A stretch of 64,000 bases of DNA from Maylandia zebra. Lineage: Eukaryota; Chordata; Actinopteri; Cichliformes; Cichlidae. Made by a program: the position numbers and the translations under genes. Each line of letters opens with the position of its first letter. The first letter of the stretch is position 1. Shown here piece by piece: positions 12,738-24,839 of the stretch. Location of the stretch: assembly GCF_041146795.1 (NCBI RefSeq), contig NC_135185.1, forward strand, positions 12,435,529 through 12,499,528, written 5' to 3'. Below the pieces are notes generated by a model. It worked only from the letters and a program-made list of their open reading frames with translations, searched no databases and had not been told where the DNA came from.

Positions 12738-13789
12738 AGAAAGAATCTGATTTGTACCAGTAGATGTAAATTATAATAGTAGTTAAAATTGCTTCCATCA
12801 TTTTTGATAATTTGCACTGGTTCATCATTTAAAATAGTTTTTTTAGGGGTTATAATTTTGCTTTTCCTTTTTCCTTTTTCACATGCAGCTTTGTATTGGG
12901 TGGTTGAGATTTATCGATCCATAATGGTGCACTCTCGCTTAAAATATTCATATAACACTAATTGAATAGAATAAATCAGTCTGCAGGTTTTGCCCCTGCA
13001 CATTAATTTTTAATTTTTAGAGACGGTGACAGTGACATACTAAGAAAAAGGATATTGTGTATAAAGTGAGAAATTTAGTTAATTTCTTCAGTGAATTTGC
13101 TATTTTGCAACAACAATTATCTCAAGGTGCTTTATATTGAAAAGTAGAGCTCTTATAGTTCTTGACTGAGGATGATTACAACGAAGGTATTGCACACAAT
13201 CATCTAATAAGTGATATTGTATCCATCCCTGGAGGAGGAGCTGGCCTGGGAAGAATTTGACATCTAGATGAACTTGAGGCTTCCCCAGTTTACAGACCTA
13301 TTACCTGAACAAAGTCAACCTGGGGCATGAATGCACCGTGTTGCACACGGGAATTATATGAAGTATTCACCCTCATTCTGATGACTTTGTGTTTTGCATA
13401 TTTGTCATTTGTTTCACATCATAAAGGTTTAGGTAATACAAGTAAATAATTTCATTTATGAAAGGAAAAGGTTATCCAAAAAAGTATTAAATTGGAGATA
13501 ATACATTTTTATTATCAATATTTAAGATTATTAGTTGATTTGCAGATGATCCCTGGATTTATCGATAAAGCCAGATGACACATCAATTAAAATAAAGTCA
13601 ATAAAAGGGCAGTGACATTTAACATGTAAACCGTAACCTTACTCCAGTGTGTGGGCCTAAACTGAAGAGACACAAATAACTATATAGACTAATCTTTTTA
13701 AATGTACTTTAAGCCTCTGGCCAATCAGACGCGTTAGCACAGATGTAAACAACATGTGAGCGTTTTCATGTCAGTTTGTTCACCTCAAG

Positions 13790-13912
13790 TTTAAGCTTTG
13801 CGGTGTCGCCTGCTCATTTAACCTTTATGTGCGTCGTGTGTTTAAACACCTGTGCGCGCTACCGAGAGAGGAAAGCGTCTGCGTGTCTAGCAGATTAATT
13901 TCCAAGAAAGAG
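13790..13912 (+). promoter_or_regulatory. Candidate promoter and 5' UTR exon of s100pbp copy B
   Basis: The patch contains GGTGTCGCCTG, TTAAACACCTG and GCGCG words in the same order as the leader of copy A, and ends at a donor AG|GTGAGT (exon end 13912). The next exon would start at about 15000, after a TTTGACAG acceptor. It carries the start codon in a good context (GGAGATGG). Confidence 0.45.
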
Positions 13913-14799
13913 GTGAGTTTTATTTCATGTTATTTGTGTGGTCTTATAGCTGTAGCATATCCAAAATATCGATGAAGGTAACAAGCTAAAAGCTAATGTT
14001 AGCCCTGAGCGTGCGCAAGGACGTGTGTTTTTGAGGACCGAGCAGGTGCGAAGTAAGTTAAGTAATATAAAAAATAACGCGGGGCTAGAGTCTCCAGGCC
14101 TAAGGCCAACAAAAAGTTTGTCTTTAACCAAGTGCGGAGGAACGTTTGGGCTCAACTAAACTGATTTCGGCTGTTTGGCTAACCATTTGGCTAACTCTAA
14201 GCTAATAAACCGAAACGTAAAAAAACTAAAGTGAAATGCACGCAAGTGTTTTTAGTGGTGATATAGTTTGCTTTTGTTTTTTTAGAGAATGTACAAAGTT
14301 CCCCAAACCCATAGCATTATATTTAATTTTCAACATAATTTAAGTTACGTTAACTAACAATATAAATGGGAAAATTATTTTTTAATTGGCTCACGCGTTG
14401 AACAGCAGGCTGCTGCCCCCCGAAATCGAACTCAAAGACAAAAAAAGATCAAAACAAAACCGCACAGTTCAAATCAGTGACTTGTAATGTGGTGATTGAA
14501 TTTCTGGGTTTACATAAAGAAAAAGTTTTTGTTGTTGTTGATTTAAATGTAAATCCACTTTTTAAAAAATTGGGGGAAGCTCAAACCCTCCCTGGGGTGA
14601 TATTAGAGTTGTTTGTGCATGTTAGTGTTTGGAGTTTTTGTTAGTTTGGAGATTACTTGAGTTAGGTTAGAGTTGCTTTGCAGTTTTGTATTTTCCTTTT
14701 TGCTTTTATTCTACCGTGAATATTTATTTTATTATTATTTTTAATTCCAAAGCTACTTTTGGCTGCTTGCTTATTTACAGGTGGTCGTCAGAGCAGGTA

Positions 14800-14923
14800 A
14801 CTCTGCAGGTTTGATCTGCAGCTTTTTACGCCAGAACTCGGGGGGCACAAGCCTGGTGCCTTGTCCTGGGATCAGACCAGGTATCCTGTTAGGTGAATGT
14901 GTAAACCATTACACTATGGAGCC
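14800..14923 (-). repeat. tRNA-derived SINE, probably tRNA-Val-like
   Basis: Read on the minus strand, GGCTCCATAGTGTAATGG begins a tRNA-like head. An A box (TAGTGTAATGG) lies at 14906-14916. The anticodon-arm region TTCACCTAAC is close to tRNA-Val(AAC), and a B-box-like GGTCTGATCCC lies at 14868-14878. The B box departs from consensus at two positions and the cloverleaf is incomplete. A non-tRNA body follows toward 14800. I therefore call it a SINE in the 5' intron of s100pbp copy B, not a working tRNA gene. Confidence 0.6.
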
Positions 14924-15035
14924 ACTGGTAAAAACTTTGCATAATAACCTTTAAGAAAAGTTTGAAGATGACACTGTGCTTTGTGTTTGGCTTTGACAGC
15001 AACAATAGGTAGCCAAAAGGACAAAGCAGGTGGAG

Positions 15036-18000
15036 ATGGCTCATAAAGTCCTGGGTGAGTAAGTGCAAAATTGATTTTAAAACTCACAGCTTATGGGTTG
15101 TGTGGACTGCATGATCTCATAACAACACAACAAGACAAGTGACCTTTGTGTTATTTAAGTTTTACTGTGGGATACGACAGTGTATTGGTTAGTTTGAGCA
15201 ACTAGGAGGACATTCATGGAAGTTGTGATTAATATTTGTGTTGGTGTTGTGCTGGCTAAATGTTTAAAGTTGGAAAACTTTTGTTATATTGGAGGTTTTT
15301 GTTTTCTAAACAAAAATGGGGGAACAAATAAATGGCATAAGGTTTGAGTGGTCAGCCCAGAAATCGCGTGTGCTGGGAAGAAAATAACTGATAATGTTGA
15401 ATTTTCTTCACCCTCAACAGGTATGGATAAAAAAGCAAGAAATAACGTGATGGTCTGCTGTCTGAAACCACCCATATGCGAAAGTTTGAAACCTCTTTCC
15501 ATGTATTCAAGGATGACCTGTAACAGAAAGGCTGATCTGCAGCAATCGAGAAGGTTTTCTACATTTAATCATTTAGAAATTGAGGTCCGTAATAACTGGA
15601 TAAATAAAAGGAAACCGTACTATTCCAGTCCTGATGAAGGGTATGTTAGTCCGTTAAAAAAGCCCCTTAGTCCACAGGCTTTGTCCCCTGATCTCGAGTG
15701 TTTTACGGACTATTACAGCCCTTTTGTGAGACAGCAATCAACATTGTCTTATCCTGAACCTTTACCTAAAAAGCAAAATGTTGGGAGTGCAGTAAAACAG
15801 CCTGTGAACTCTTGGCTACACTCGGAGCACATCAAGCAGTGTGGATCCTCCACAGATCCAGGAGGTGAAGAGGAGATCGTACAAAAACATATTACATCTG
15901 AGAATATCCTTTTAAAATTTTCCCCTGTGTTTGACTATGATGTAAATACAATATGTTACCTCAATCCCATTAATACCTGCACTGCAGCAGGTAATTTGGA
16001 TCCTGCAGAAAGCTGCACAGCTCCACATTGCAACACGTTTCCAGAGAAACAATTTCCTGCTGTTCAACACTTAGAAGAGATGGAAAGAAGAGTTGGACGA
16101 GAGAGTTTGGGAGTCAGTGATGATAGAGGCTATGTATCTCTCTCCTCCATAAATGACCATAAAGGAGATGGGTTATTGAACTCTAAACAGCTCACTGGTA
16201 ACTCAAATCCCCATCTCAGGGTGGTTGAGAATGGCTGTCATCCTCAAAGATCACCCAAGCCACAATATAATAAACAAACTGTGACCTCTGGAGGCTTTAC
16301 TGTTGCAGTGGACGACTTGAGTCCTGCTGTCAGTGGGCCTTTCATGGAGCTGATGACCTCCGTTGTGGAGAGTTTAGAAGGTGAGACTGAGGGGGTGTGG
16401 GATATCGGTCCTCCCACGCTTGAATCCTCTCCGTATGGCAAAGTCAGGCCAAACACTGCTAGTGACAGACGTCTGGCATCAGAGTCATCTGGACACAGTA
16501 CAGAAGACACCAATCTGGAGGACGCCTGGGAAAATACCTTACCTCTTCAAGTACAGGTACACTTTGCTCCTGTTCTTTACAGCAGTGCTCTGTATATGTT
16601 TTCTTTTTTTTTTCTTTTTTTTTTTTTTTTGCAAGAACACACAAGAACATCCAAATAAATCAGACAAAGTTTTGTCCTGACCCAGATAGCAATGAATGTT
16701 TGGCCTAATTTTGGCTCCTATCTCAGCCACGGGTCCACCTCACATTGCCCAGTGCCATAACTGAGCCGTAAGAGCCAAAATAGTGCAGAGAATTGGCCCC
16801 AATTGTCCCAAATCTCTCTATCAGGAAGCAAATTACTTCAGTGAGTTTGTGATGCTTTTGAACTCCATTCTAATGCAGCATGCTTTACTAGGGACGTGTG
16901 CAGTGGTGCATCTCAGACAATTTGGAAGATGTGTGTTAATTGAAATCTTAACAAACAATCAAGTTGGTATCGTAGCCTAAACAGACTTAACCCCATGTAA
17001 CCTCTTTGTCTGAAAAGCCAGTATTGAATTATAAAATATTGATGCGTCTTCTGGATATGAAAGATGAAGCTTACACAGAAGTGCCTTAAACCTGCCGTCA
17101 AGGGGGCGATAGCTGCGACTGTGAAAAAAAGACTGTAAATCAGTCCGCAGCTGTGAACTCTGTTAACACTTTGCTGATCGTTTTATGTCATGTTGAGTAA
17201 AACATTAAGTACATTTTATACATTTTGATCATTTTGAGAGGCATAAAAGGCGGGTTATCGAGGGTATGCTCATCGACTGTGGTTTCACTGAGAATCCACC
17301 CTTCACTCATCACAACGTGATTCATAATATAAAGTTACCCAAGATGAAAATAATGGTGACGTCATAGCACCTAGGCCCATTTTTGCGGTTTAAAAACAAG
17401 GGAAAACGTATATTTTAAGACAAAAGTAACGTCTGTCATTTGTAACACTTGGAAATCATGACCCTCGCTAATCCAGGGGTATGTTAGCTGAACTGAGCAG
17501 ATTGTGGTGCACTTGGAGGAATATCTCTGCATAAATCCATGTGTTTGCCATGATTGAGCTCTTTACACAGCATATTGTTACCAATCAGTTTGATCACAGT
17601 CGTGTTCGAGGGCATTTCTGGAGAGGTAAATGTTGAGCTATAGTGGATCGACACAGATATTTTCTAAGCTGATTGACATTGGCGAGCTCTCCTTTGTCTC
17701 ACTGAGGGTCTCTCCCTGGTTTGGTGTCAGGGTTTGTTACCCACCTTCCTCTGGTTGTGAGGATAACATTGCAAGGCAGAATACTCCCTTAGGTCAGCAT
17801 GATTCCTGTGGCCCGTGTAGCCCATCAGCTCTACCTGAATTTTTATTAACTAAAATATATTTGTTTGTGTTTTGTGTCATATTAAGAGTTCAAAGAAAAT
17901 GCTCTAAAAGTTTTTCTCAAATTAATGATATTTGTAAAGCTAAAAAAACTGTGATAACCCAGCAATCATACACAAATATTCTGTGCTTCCTCAAGGTGAA

Positions 18001-20768
18001 ATCAAAAGTTGTTGTTCCATGCCAGCAAACCACAAAACCAGAGGAAGAGTCGCGTGCTCGGACTGCCAAGTGCTCCGGGACTCAAAGGTACTGTTACCTC
18101 TAGGGGGAGCAGTGGGACCACACTAGCCTCGCTCTGGTTTTTAGAGGCGCTCGGCCTGTTCTCTAGAAGCCTGATATTTACAGATTTGTGGGGCCATGTG
18201 CTTGTATCTTTTCAGGCCTGTGATCTTCAGCAGGAGGTCAGACTGGGAGAAGAAAAAGAGACTCTATGTCCATTCAGTAATGAGACACATGCAAGAGAAA
18301 CAAGGAGCACATAATGGTAAGAACCTGTTGTTCTTTTCTCCCATATTTCTTTTCTTCTTCTCCTATTTTAAATATTTATTTTGATGTTTTACCTCAGAGG
18401 AAACTGACAGTTAATGTTTTTTACTATGATATTTATGGAAACATGCGTGAAATGGTGGCAGACATCATGGCAATGACTCCCTGAAATGATTTTTCAGTAG
18501 TCCTCTGAGCCTGATTGTAGCTGATGCTTTATGTGTGCTGTGCTGTGAGTATGTGCTCATGAATTCAAGGATAAGGTACAAATTGAAAACATTGTTTCAC
18601 TTTCTGACAAAGTAACCTTTAACCTGGATCGGACTTGGCCTGGGCCCCGAATTACGAATCTCCGTCTACATACTCGACATGAATGTCACATCTTTGGTGT
18701 TTCACAGATCATGACTTATTCTACAAAAAAACGATCCCTGCGAGTGCCACCTACTCCAGAAATGTTATCAGATGGTTGTTAAAAATCTACGAAGGCTTCA
18801 AAAGTAAAAAGTAAAAGGCAACATTCTTGTAAAAAGCACCGGAGATGAATGCTGCAGTACATCGTTAATATGGTGATGTGATGCACAGAGCAGGAAATGA
18901 TCTTTTTTTTTTTTTTAAATTCTAGTTAATTATTTTATTATTGAGTGCGCTCTCAGTGCTGTTGTTTTCCTCAGCTGATGGCTGTACATTAGAACTGAAA
19001 CTTTAAGCTGGATCCATTTAAACATTAAATGCTACTCTCATGAAATCGTTTCAGTTTGCCACATAGCGAAGTGAAAGGAATTTGATTGATAGGCCAAGAA
19101 TATGTGTGCAGGGTTCTGGTAATTGCAGGATGTTGCACTGATGGCTAGTAATGAAAATGCAACAAAGACGTATGTCAGGCAAGCTGATTGGTCAGCCCTT
19201 ACGAGCCAGAGATGAAGTTTCTACCATTACTGAGTCACATGTGAAGAAAACTAGCTGAAGTAAGGATTATGTTTTCACAGTAAAGGACGCATTTAACATT
19301 TACCTCGAGTTTGCGACTAAAATGTAGACGTATGTTGGCTGTAAAAAGTGATTCTGAGATTCAGCCTGAGCAGCTTCACTTTTAGCCGACATGAAAGTTG
19401 ATGACGCAGCAGCAGCGAGGATGGCGCTGTAGTTGTTTATGGCGGAGCCTCTCTGACTCCACACACAGCGCGCCGAAGAGAAAGAAAACATTTTTCTACA
19501 GTTGACAGCAGCCACGGTTGTTTCTGTAATCTATCCAAACCTTTGCAGGTAAAATGCCAGTAAGAGTGCTTTATCAGATCACACGATAAACAAACTTAAA
19601 GGTGAAGGAAAGTGATTCTGTTCGCCTCCACACAGAAATAAAAAAACTGTCTTGACCTTTAAGCTTGGTGGCGTTTTTTTTTTTTTTTTTGTGTGTGTAA
19701 ACTTTGCTGCAGGTCGATTGTCAGCTACTGCATGCAGGGGTCTGTCTTAAATCCAACCAGCATGTAGTGTTACCGGTATGATTTATTTCAAAGCTTTAGT
19801 TAGAATAAATAAATCTGTGAAATTATTACTAAGTACTGGGCCACCTACACGTTACACCTACAGGAGCTGCTCGGCCATGGAAACCGATGCCATGGAGCTC
19901 GCGGTGCACAGTTTTAGTGCTGATGTTAATGGCAATGGAGTTTTAGAGCTCCACGGCTACTGAGTCCAGAGAGCTTTGGTGACTTTTAATTGATTAAATA
20001 AGCAGTTAGTGGTACAGAAAGTAATAACTAAGTAATACAGTTACTTTTACTGTAAGTAATGACAGTAAAAGTAATTATTTTATAGATGTAAGTTAACGTG
20101 TAAACGTCTCTCACTTGGAAGCTTGTGTTGTGGGGTTTTATTTCCCCCCTCTGTGTCATGACTCTTCCCTTCAGTCACGTATGACCTTCAGTTTTGATGT
20201 TCTAACATCTGTGCCTCCTTCAGGTGTCATGTCTGAGCTGCTGAGTGTGCTGAACCGTGTTGCTGGTGAGAAAGCGGGCAAGGATGGGAAACGGTGGCAG
20301 CATCCCTCCGACTTCACCCGCCGGTACGCCACCTTTTTTGATTTTTTTTTTTTTTTTTTTTTTGTGGATTCAGAATAAACGAGTCTGAGTTTTATTTGTC
20401 TTTTTGTAAAAAATCAAGTTTAGTTTTAGTTGTCTGGCTTTGTTCAGTCGTCTCAGACTATCTTAGTGAAGTTCATCAAATGCTTCCTGACTGTTTTGTC
20501 AGATTTGTCAAAGATTAAATGAAAATATCCTCTAAATTTAGTTTTACCAGCACATAATGTCATGTTTTATATCTAGTTTTAGTTTAGCTTTATTTAAAGT
20601 TGTAATAATCTCCATCTGAATCTGCTTAATTTCAGAAATTACCAGAGTCGCTTTGGTACAAAGCCAGAGATGACGCTCCGAGAATGGCAACGCAAGAACT
20701 ATGGCTCACACGAACGCTTTTCAAAAGTTCCTAAACTGTTTGAAAGATACCACTGTCCTCGACTCTAA
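15036..20768 (+). CDS. s100pbp: S100P-binding protein-like gene, tandem copy B
   Basis: Coding exons are 15036-15054, 15421-16556, 17996-18087, 18216-18316, 20224-20323 and 20636-20768. All junctions are GT-AG and the total is 1581 nt (526 residues, TAA stop). Exon count and phases equal those of copy A, and the fourth coding exon is 101 nt in both. Shared blocks include SSPDEGYVSPLKKP, ALSPDLECF, GYVSLSSIN, NSKQLT, EGVWDIGPP (330-338), LYVHSVMRHM (about 432-441) and WQHPSDFTRRNY (474-485). The fifth coding exon is 9 nt longer than in copy A, adding three residues in a basic stretch (GEKAGKDGKR). The N-terminus (MAHKVLGMDKK) has no visible similarity to copy A. The ATG has a good context. A nuclear role is assumed from the family; no catalytic domain is seen. 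Confidence 0.78.
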
Positions 20769-22577
20769 AATGTCTGAGCAAGAAACACTGTGTGAAAAAA
20801 CCCTTTACTGTTATGGTGTAATACGGCCCTTTTCAGACATGCATAACCTCGCTGCTGGCAACATTCAGACGTCATGGAGAGAGGCACAGCACGCACAAGC
20901 GCTGTAGTGAAGTGTAGCCACGCTTTAAATATTTAGCTCTCTCCACTGATGTCGATAAGAAGGTGCAGAGTGCTGCTGAGAGAGCTGTACTCCGCCCCTC
21001 ACACACAAAGAGACCCCTCCTCTCGATAAAAATAATGTTTTAATAACTGAAAAGAAAATATGTACGTGTTATTGGTAATTACTGTATTCATACAAGTGCA
21101 GGGCCTCTGGTACAGTGCAGCTGTGTGGATCGGGCAGTGGGGTTACTGAGGAGGAAGGTGCTCGTTTTTCCTTGTGTCAAATATTTGCACTTTTTCTGTT
21201 TCTTGGGTGAATTTGTATTTGGTTGCCTGGTTTGTCTGTTTTGTTGTTGCACTTTTGCTTTTTCTTTCTTTCTTTAGATTCTACGTTTGTCTTTTATTTA
21301 AAAATTGGTGCATGTTTCAATGTGGTGTGTGCCGATCCAGTACTTGCATCCTTCCAAGTGACATCGGGCCCATCTGTCCTGCTAAATTCTTCACTATCCT
21401 ACGAGCTGTCACATAATATCCTGCTTGATACGCTAACAAGTTCTTTTTTTTCTAGATTGTTGGTTATTTTTAATTAAGTGTTGATTTGTTTTGACGTCTG
21501 AAAAGCGTGGCTAATGGCAATTCCACAGTCATCTACAATTTTGAAAACGATGTTCAAGCCTCATCGTCACAGTGAGAAATGCTGATGGCTAACAGATACT
21601 CACAGCCAAGGTATCTATCTGACTGAGAAAGTTGGATCAGTACATCACAGGTTATCAGGGATTTGTCATATTTTGATATGGGGAAGAAGCAGGAAAACTT
21701 TTCAGGCACGTGAAATGTCTTTTTAAATGGTTGAAAACTCTGTAATGTGTTGAAACATGTGCTCGCTATCATCAGGATTTGCAAGCAGCTGTTTGCGGCA
21801 CACTTACTGACGCACTTTTGAGTTTGATATGGAGGCAGGCTGTTATGTCATACCTGCCAGGTCAGGTCACCCACATACCAGCTGTTTCATCTTCGTCCAA
21901 CATTACCGGTGGTGTAAATGTGTCTGATTGTGTCCTGAATTATAATACTCTCTCTGGGAATAAAACAGTTCTCAGTGCAATTTCTTTTTTCATAATCGTG
22001 CCTGTTTATTAGGATTGTGGCCTAAACAAATGTCCTTTGTGCTTTCTTTTAAAGGCATCAGCTGAAAGTGATGTTTGGGGTTTCTCAGTGTTTGGGTTTT
22101 TTTCCTGCACTGTGACACAAGCTCAGGATATCCAGCATATCTCTTCCATGTCTGACTTCACTTACTTAAACATCAGCAATCAGGGTGAGCTTTTCAGCTC
22201 AACCTGGGGTTTGTTAATCCAACTCCAAGCATATTCACCTAAAAGTGCGTTAGCAGGAAGACTGGAAAAGTACGTCTGAATTGATAAAGTTGTAATTTTA
22301 TTAAGTTTGAAGCTGTGGAGAAAAGCCTGCAGTGTGTAAGGTAACGGACCTCTCAGTATCGCAGCATGTCGGAGTCTGGTTTCATTAAATTAGTGTTTAG
22401 ATGTGCGTAAGACAGTTTTAATTTTCAATCCTTCAGCTGGAGCACCGGCTGTTCAACAGTGTGAGAGTAAGAAAATAATGTAAAAATAGAATTCAAACGT
22501 AAGCTTGGTCTACTGTGCAAATTTGATATAAAGGCAAAAAGGACAAAAATGTCTCATTGACTGTTTAGGATCAGATG

Positions 22578-23441
22578 CACTATTGTGCAAAAGTCTTGAG
22601 CCACCCCTCATTTAAAAACAAAACAAAATTTGTGTATTTCTATTTTTATATTTGCTATGAAAATGGGAAAGAGGTACAGCAATGTATTGACAGATGAGCA
22701 AACATAGAAATGCAGCATGCAAAGCAGGTCTGTACAACTCTAACAAGCTTGAAAGTCACTATTTGGTATCACCACCTTTTTATTCAACACAGTCTGAACT
22801 CTTCTCGGCAGCTTTCTTATAATTTCATTGAGTAGTCTTCAGGAATGGTTCTCCAGGCTTCTCTGAGGACATTCAGAGCTCTCCTTTGGATGTTGGCTGT
22901 GTTTCGAGGATCCCACACTGCTTCAGTGATGTTGAGGTCCAGGCTCTGGGCAGGCCAGTTGTTAACTGGTAGTGTTTCATTGTGTATTTTTCTGTCCAGG
23001 TCTGCTTTTACTGGACTGGAAGTGTTTGGGATCGTTATCATGTTGGAAACATGAAGCTTTGCCAATCAAATGCTTTCCAGATGGTATTGTGGTGGGAACA
23101 AATGACAAGTTTCTGCAACAGACTGCTACTACCAAGGTGCCTAAAGATACAATTAAAAATAGTCTCTTACGTTACCCTTTTTTTTTCCCCTTGAGTGAGT
23201 CATAGTTTAGTTTTAAGCAGCTTAACAAACAAACAAATAATCATTTGAAAATGCTCAGGTACAGGGTCTGGACTGAAAATGGTTGAAAAAGCAGCCAGTG
23301 TCCAAAGAAACACTTTGAAAGACCTGCAGAAAGCTGGAGAACTATTCCTCAAAGCCACCTTAAAAAAAACTCTTAGGAAGTCTGACTGCTTGGAATCAAA
23401 ACAAAGAAGTGATGGTGGCTCAAGACTTTTGTGCAGTACTG
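22578..23441 (-). mobile_element. Internally deleted Tc1-like transposon
   Basis: Ends match as inverted repeats: CACTATTGTGCAAAAGTC at 22578 and, reverse-complemented, CAGTACTGCACAAAAGTC at 23441, both continuing TTGAGCCACC. Minus-strand fragments include NNWPAQSLDLNITEAVWD, a damaged form of the Tc1 motif around the catalytic third acidic residue (normally SPDLN.IE..W). The element is about 860 bp instead of about 1.6 kb and the frame is broken, so it is dead. A TA follows the right end; the left TA is lost. Confidence 0.75.
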
Positions 23442-24492
23442 TATTAATTCATATAGAGCAGCGTTTACCTCTCCTGAGGTTTGAGGGATCTTCCTGATGG
23501 TGGAGATTTCATACCTTTTCTTTTGAACTGCTAATCAAATTACCTCTTTGGCCACACACTACAACTTGGGGTTAAACAGGAAGGTGTTTAAATTATAGAT
23601 ATTCGTTTAAATTGTTGTTGTTTTTATTGTAAAGCAGCAGCGACCTCTTTGTACTCTTTGCTGCTCGGTGGATTCAATGCACTGTGCTCTCATTAAACCT
23701 TGCATGAAAAGTGTAAGTGCCACCGGCTCTTAGCAGAGAACCCACTCCCTAGAGTCAGAGAGTCATCATAATAATGCTCAGCTCCCAGTACAGTTGTCTT
23801 CCCGTGTTAATGTTTGGTGAATAATGCTGCATTTTGTCAGTTTTATTCTGACAGCCCAGGTGAACACAGGCGGCCCAGAAGCACGGAGCAGGGGTCTTTT
23901 CCACGAATAATGCATGCGGTTAAAGTAATCCCGTCTGTGCAGATAGTAGGGCAGCCTGTCCCCGCCCGGCCAGCCAGAAGGTATGTAGGTGTGTGTCAGC
24001 ATAGGCCTCGTGAAACTGCAGACTGCAGGGCACTTGGCGCGCTGATCCACACCTTCCAGCTGTGTTTTATTTTGTGTGTTATACTTTCCCTCCCCTCCTC
24101 TTTCCTTCGGAGGCAGTAACACAGCTTTGTGTTTACCTGACGTGCCTCACAGTTTTCCTGCAGCTGTGTTGGGAATTGTCAAAACAGACTACAAATAACG
24201 AGTCAGCTATAAAATCCCACCGCCTCGTTTCGCCTGCTCAGCCAAACAGTCGAGCCGGCGGTCGCTCTCGTATTGATACATGCGAAAGCAAATGCAGTCT
24301 AATGTTGGACTCGAGTAGGCTTCGAGTGATTTGTCGTTTCGCTGCTAAAGCCTCATTGATTTCTGAGCCATTACGAATTCATGCACGTTTTCTTAGCTGC
24401 TGACTGGACGGCAAATGCATTCGCCCAAAACCACGTTGACGGTTGCATTTTTCAGCAGGACACATCTTTGTCAAACTTTGATTCCTCCACAG

Positions 24493-24839
24493 TGTTACAC
24501 CCCGGCCTAGGCAACCGGCGTGCAACGTATGAAAATAAAAATAAGAGAAGAAAAAAACTACAGCTCTCCACCAAAATCCCAAAACTAAAGTATCGACAAA
24601 TCTATTTACAACACGGGGGAGATCGCAACCATGACCAACTGACACACAGGGCTTAAATACATAGAAGGAGCAATCAGGGAATGGACCACAGGAGGGAAAC
24701 ACAGCTGGGGCAAATTAGACCTGACGAGACAAGGAAACGTAAACTGAACACACTAAGATAACAACAGACCTTCAAAGTAAAACAGGAAACACATGACAGT
24801 CACGCAAAAACAAAACACTGACAACACCGAAACGTAACA
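24493..24839 (-). mobile_element. Possible solo LTR, antisense
   Basis: The segment is bounded by TGTTAC at 24493 and GTAACA ending at 24839, a TG...CA-type pair. On the minus strand it carries GTATTTAAGCCC, a TATA-like box common in fish Ty3/gypsy LTRs, and the composition matches a repeat I have seen in many fish genomes. No convincing target-site duplication flanks it and no internal retrotransposon region is present. Confidence 0.4.

Noticed and set aside
14800..14923. Functional tRNA-Val gene
   Set aside because: The B box is altered, the acceptor stem does not close, and a SINE body follows.
19300..19515. Minus-strand frame starting MAAVNCRKMFSF
   Set aside because: It lies within an intron of s100pbp copy B, has no splice partners, and the alanine-rich part comes from GC-rich CAGCAGC repeats.
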